Origin: Hepsetus odoe
Lineage: Eukaryota; Chordata; Actinopteri; Characiformes; Hepsetidae
NCBI GenBank assembly: GCA_017165825.1
Contig: CM029378.1
Span: 17,561,133 to 17,625,132 of the forward strand
Reading direction: 5' to 3'
Length of the DNA stretch: 64,000 nucleotides
Shown here in pieces: positions 60,501 to 64,000 of this stretch. The notes below the pieces were generated by a model. It had not been told where the DNA came from. It worked only from the letters and a program-made list of their open reading frames with translations, and made no database searches. Numbering within the stretch: position 1 is the stretch's first letter; every line of letters starts with the position of its first letter. Both the position numbers and the translations under genes were made by a program.

Positions 60501-63500
60501 AATATTTACCAAATCAACATTCTTATTTAGATGAAATGAAAGCAATTCATACCTTATCAGCTTGCCTGAAGCCATTTACTTTGTGATGTCCATTCGGAGT
60601 ACTGTGAACTCGTCCTGTTCCATTTTCATCCACGTGCGTTACAGAGAATCCATTAGATCCATTTGTCTTGGGGTGATGGGAGTGGGTACTATTCATCCCA
60701 CTTTTCCCATTTACTGTCTTGGTAACATTGTGAGGCTTAGCTGTACCATTGCCCATAACACTGCTTTCCTGGTCTGATTCCTCAGACGACTCTTGGCTGT
60801 AAGGAACCAGGAAAGCTGCTCCGCTATGACCAGCAGACGTGCCGTTAACCTGCACAGGCCGCTGAAGGTCTGAGGTAGACTGTGATGAAGAGGATGAGGG
60901 CTGTGTATGAGTGGAAGAGGCTGAGGTTGAAGAAAAGCTTGGGCTTGCCTGGGTTTGGCTGAGTCGCGCAGTCTTTCCCTGCCCAATGAGAAAGGTCAAC
61001 TTGGGCCTCTTTGGTGGTTCGTCAGTGCCAGAGGGGTGTACAAGTTGAGAAGTGGAGGACGAGGAAGAAGAGACAGACAGACTGGAGCCTGTTTTGGTCA
61101 TGCTGCTGTTGAAACTGCTACTGCCGGACTTTGAGCCACTGAGGTACTCCTTTGCGGAGCCATTCCCATTAACATAGGAGTTATTCTGCAATATGAACAC
61201 CATTACATGTTATGAAAAACTGGAAAGTGGAAGACTAAAATTCTGATGTGAGAACTGCACCACCAAAAAGACTGCAGACCATTTGCTGAAGTTTCTGTAT
61301 TATAATAATGTGGCAGTACCTTTAACATGTGAGGAGGCAGCTGTGGCCCAATGAAAGATGTGGAGGTATACTGAGGCCCATTCATCTTGGGTGAAGCAAC
61401 GGGACGAGGGGATGACTGGCCTGGAGTTGGATTCATGTGGCTAAAATCCCCATTGTTTTTCAGCTCAGTTGACCTTAAGAGAAATCATGAGGGGGAAAAG
61501 GGTTTATGAATATAGACCCATAGCTCCCAAAGTGTTTATTCACTTAGTCTTAATCTTAAATCTTACTGCATGAAACAGTGCTACCTGATATAGAAAAGTA
61601 AATATGCTTGCTGATTCAGCACCGATCTTAAATCAGTAAGGGACACAGACGCATCGTTCATCTGATACCATTGCCCATTCGAAGCCTAAAACAAAACAAA
61701 AATAAATAAATAATTTCCATTAGATTAACTCTTGCATCCAATTACGCCATCAAAATTTATATGGATTACATAATATGCACTGCAGGATGAATACAAGCCA
61801 AAAACTAACCTTTACATAGCAGTAATAGTGTCCAGCATGGCAGCTAAAGCCTGAGTGCACCAGCACAGCATACAGCCCATATATCTGTGGCTCTCCATGG
61901 GACTGGGACATGAAAGGGCGCACATCAAGATACTCTGGGTACCTCACATCCTGCGCAGTGGAGAGACCACATGTGAAAGTGAAAAAAGTGAAAGTGAAAG
62001 TGACAACCCTTGTCATTGCGATGTCACAGCACTGCACACCATGAATCACAACGAAATTGGACCTCTGCTTTTAACCCATGCACACAAACACCGTGCAGCA
62101 GTGGGCAGCTATTGAAAGCGCCCAGGGAGCAGTGACGGGGGCGGCACCTTGCTCAAGGGTACCTCAGGGCAACCTCGGTTCGAACCCCGATCCTCTGATC
62201 ATGCTTAACGCCCTAACCACTAGGGTTAACGCCCTAACCACTAGGCCACCGCTGCCCCTTGACCTCTGCTTTTAACCCATGCACACAAACACCGTGCAGC
62301 AATGGGCAGCTATTGAAAGCTATTAGAGCACATTTTCAGAACCTCATAAATGCAATGTATTTCCAAAGATCATCTTTGAGGTTGCCTATAAAAGCAGGAT
62401 TTATATGACTGTACCTTGGCAATTTTGCCTCCATTGAAATTCGAAAAGCGCTTCAGAGAAATGGTAAGCACGTTGGAGCTGCGGTGAATGGTAAACCTCT
62501 TGGAGGCCTGGACCATATTCTTACATCTAAAACAACAGAACACAAAAAAGCCCAAATTTAAAAAGCATCTAGAACTTCAAAAACTATTATATCATTATTC
62601 AGTAACGGTTACGTAAAAACAGAAATATACTTGTAACATTTCTACATAGAAAGAGTATGCTGTACTATAAAGATTAAACGTCTTCTGTGTCATGGTGAAC
62701 CCAGAGATAAGAATGTCAACATTAATTTAACAAGGCCATGTTTTAGGGAATAGAATTACTAGGAATATATTTACAAGCAGTTTCCTCAATGTCCACATGT
62801 GTTTAACAGTAGCAGTATTGCTTATATGAAACTCTTGGATTTTAAATTGTTTTTTTTTTTGTTTTTCTTTTAAATAAATAATATATTAATATTCTATCGC
62901 AACTGGTTTAAGTGTGACACTTACTTGGTACACCTATAGGCATTATCCCCATCAAGCTGTTCAGGCTTCACAAATTGCTCAAAAGCTTTGGTAATAGTCG
63001 GGGCAGTCTGCAAGACAGAAGTACTTTAGAACTTTGCTATACTAGTGACAGCTGTTGATACTGAAATGTATCAATTTACGAAAGCAGTGAGTCTATAATG
63101 TGACAGGAAGTGGCAAAGTGGGCCATTTCCATGCTAAACACACAGGCATATGAAAATAATTCATTCACACACACAAAATTGCATTTTAACCAGCATAAAC
63201 ACCAGCTACCTTGGGAAAGAGTCCTGAACCTAATTTGATCATTTCAGAGTACTAAACTAACTATTTGTTTTTAAGCCAGCCAAAAAAAAAAGTGATATTA
63301 CCTTAATGTCTAGTGCAATGTCCAGATAGGGATCAAATGTATCAGACACAGCTTTGCAATGTAGACACTTCACTGTTAAATGAGAATTTAAATCAACAAC
63401 TTTACTAGATACAAAATGCAGTAATTAATACATTAATAATTTAAATTAAAAAAAAAAAAAAAACCAACAACAATAATGTGCAACAGGTAAACTGACCTCT

Positions 63501-64000
63501 AGACCTCAGATAGCCTCCAAATATCTGATGGATGAGAGTGGTTGCCTGTGTTTGCCGGTCCAGTCTGAAAACACAAAAATATAGAACAAGATCAGAGATA
63601 TTTTGTTTAGGCAGCCAGAGGCGTCTGGCTTTCATAAATCAAATTGATGCAGTTACAAGAAATTAAAACTACAACACAAAAGACAAGGCTAGAGCAAGTA
63701 TGTCCCTTGTCATCAGCATGCAGCTGTTAATATATACTTAAATAGATTAACATGCATTCTGTTCGCAGCAGAAATTAGAATGTTTTGATCTCACAAGCGT
63801 GATTTTAGTAGCTTACAGGTAAACTATTTCAATTAAGTATTAAAATTTTCTCAAACATAGAGTAGGGTTTAGATAGTACTTACTTATTTCCAGGCAGGCA
63901 GGACTTTTGCATAGCATCCACTGTGTACCGCAAGAACTCATGTGCATCTTCTTGGCTCCCAAAACGAAAATGCTTTGCAATCCCTGAAGCAAAGGCAAGC
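57596..64000 (-). CDS. usp42: Ubiquitin-specific protease 42, long copy, 5' end outside window
   Basis: Visible exons: 63983-63884, 63564-63497, 63372-63302, 63007-62925, 62526-62415, 61950-61810, 61685-61585, 61473-61320, 61185-60553, 60458-60376, 60262-59249, 58555-58290, 57914-57763, 57616-57596. All are GT-AG and in phase, giving about 999 codons. The exons with the catalytic Cys lie beyond the right edge. Seen are the QEDAHEFL box, zinc-ribbon pairs KCLHC and RCTKC, the His box HAGHYYCYVK and WYQMNDASV. A long Ser-rich disordered middle (61185-60553) is followed by an Arg/Asp/Ser-rich tail and lysine runs (KKHKKSKKKKDKHR), typical of nuclear USP42, which deubiquitinates p53 and histone H2B. 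The tail-to-tail position next to cyth3 matches human 7p22. The last small exon (stop TAA 57598-57596) is least certain. Introns carry SINE and Tc1-like copies. Confidence 0.92.
57929..58171 (-). mobile_element. tRNA-derived SINE in usp42 intron
   Basis: Near full-length copy. The body has the GACAAAATAGTCACTTTCAC tail, and the head GGGGCAGCGGTGGTTAGGGA has lost part of the A-box. Confidence 0.8.
58652..59205. mobile_element. Tc1-like palindromic element in usp42 intron
   Basis: The ends CAGTACTGTGCAACAGTTTT and AAAACTTTTGCACAGTA are preceded by TA on the left. The two long arms are complementary, for example GCATCAGTTCTTCTAGGTAC against GTACCTAGAAGAACTGATGC, with an unrelated centre of about 150 bp. 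It is non-coding and therefore MITE-like. Confidence 0.85.
61972..62326 (-). mobile_element. SINE plus partial second SINE in usp42 intron
   Basis: A near full-length copy (61972-62258) has a duplicated head segment (TAACGCCCTAACCACTAGG twice). It is followed at once by a second, headless piece (62260-62326) that repeats the TTTTAACCCATGCACACAAA to GGGCAGCTATTGAAAGC body. It lies in the intron between the His-box exon and the preceding exon. Confidence 0.8.

Overview
The window is nuclear DNA of a ray-finned (teleost) fish. It has vertebrate genes with short exons and GT-AG introns, many CA/GATA microsatellites, and a dense load of fish-type transposons (Tc1-like, hAT, RTE-like, tRNA-derived SINEs, Ty3/gypsy). 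The SINE and Tc1 families suggest an otophysan or similar fish, but the species cannot be fixed from the sequence alone.

Four kinds of host gene are present. At the left edge, on the minus strand, is the first coding exon of papss2 (PAPS synthase 2). Upstream of it, also on the minus strand, is a complete five-exon minpp1 (multiple inositol polyphosphate phosphatase 1; 2806-7656). A gene-free stretch of about 9 kb, rich in transposons, follows. On the plus strand lies a complete 13-exon cyth3 (cytohesin-3/GRP1, an Arf guanine-nucleotide exchange factor; 16997-44268) with a 9.8-kb first intron. Converging on it from the right, on the minus strand, are two tandem usp42-like ubiquitin-protease genes. 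A short, damaged copy (48461-51881) lies next to cyth3. A long copy (57596 to beyond 64000) runs off the window and lacks its first coding exons here.

The gene order joins two blocks that lie on different chromosomes in humans. MINPP1-PAPSS2 (10q23) keep their order and orientation, and USP42-CYTH3 (7p22) keep their tail-to-tail arrangement. The junction lies between about 7.7 and 16.7 kb.

The mobile DNA is layered. A 5.5-kb Ty3/gypsy element with two 678-bp LTRs sits antisense in cyth3 intron 7, inside a palindromic Tc1-like element, with a clean 4-bp target duplication. It carries a stop between gag and pol, a frameshift in integrase and a missing integrase C-terminus. Other datable layers are a solo LTR with a perfect 5-bp duplication (13280-13538), a retroposed fragment with a 15-bp duplication inside another Tc1-like copy (46371-46488), and a hAT-type MITE inside an RTE remnant (19453-19573).

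No wholly new biological system was found. The observations most worth checking are the usp42 tandem duplicate, whose catalytic residues survive while its splice phase and second zinc-ribbon CxxC are broken, the synteny junction, and the nested insertions.
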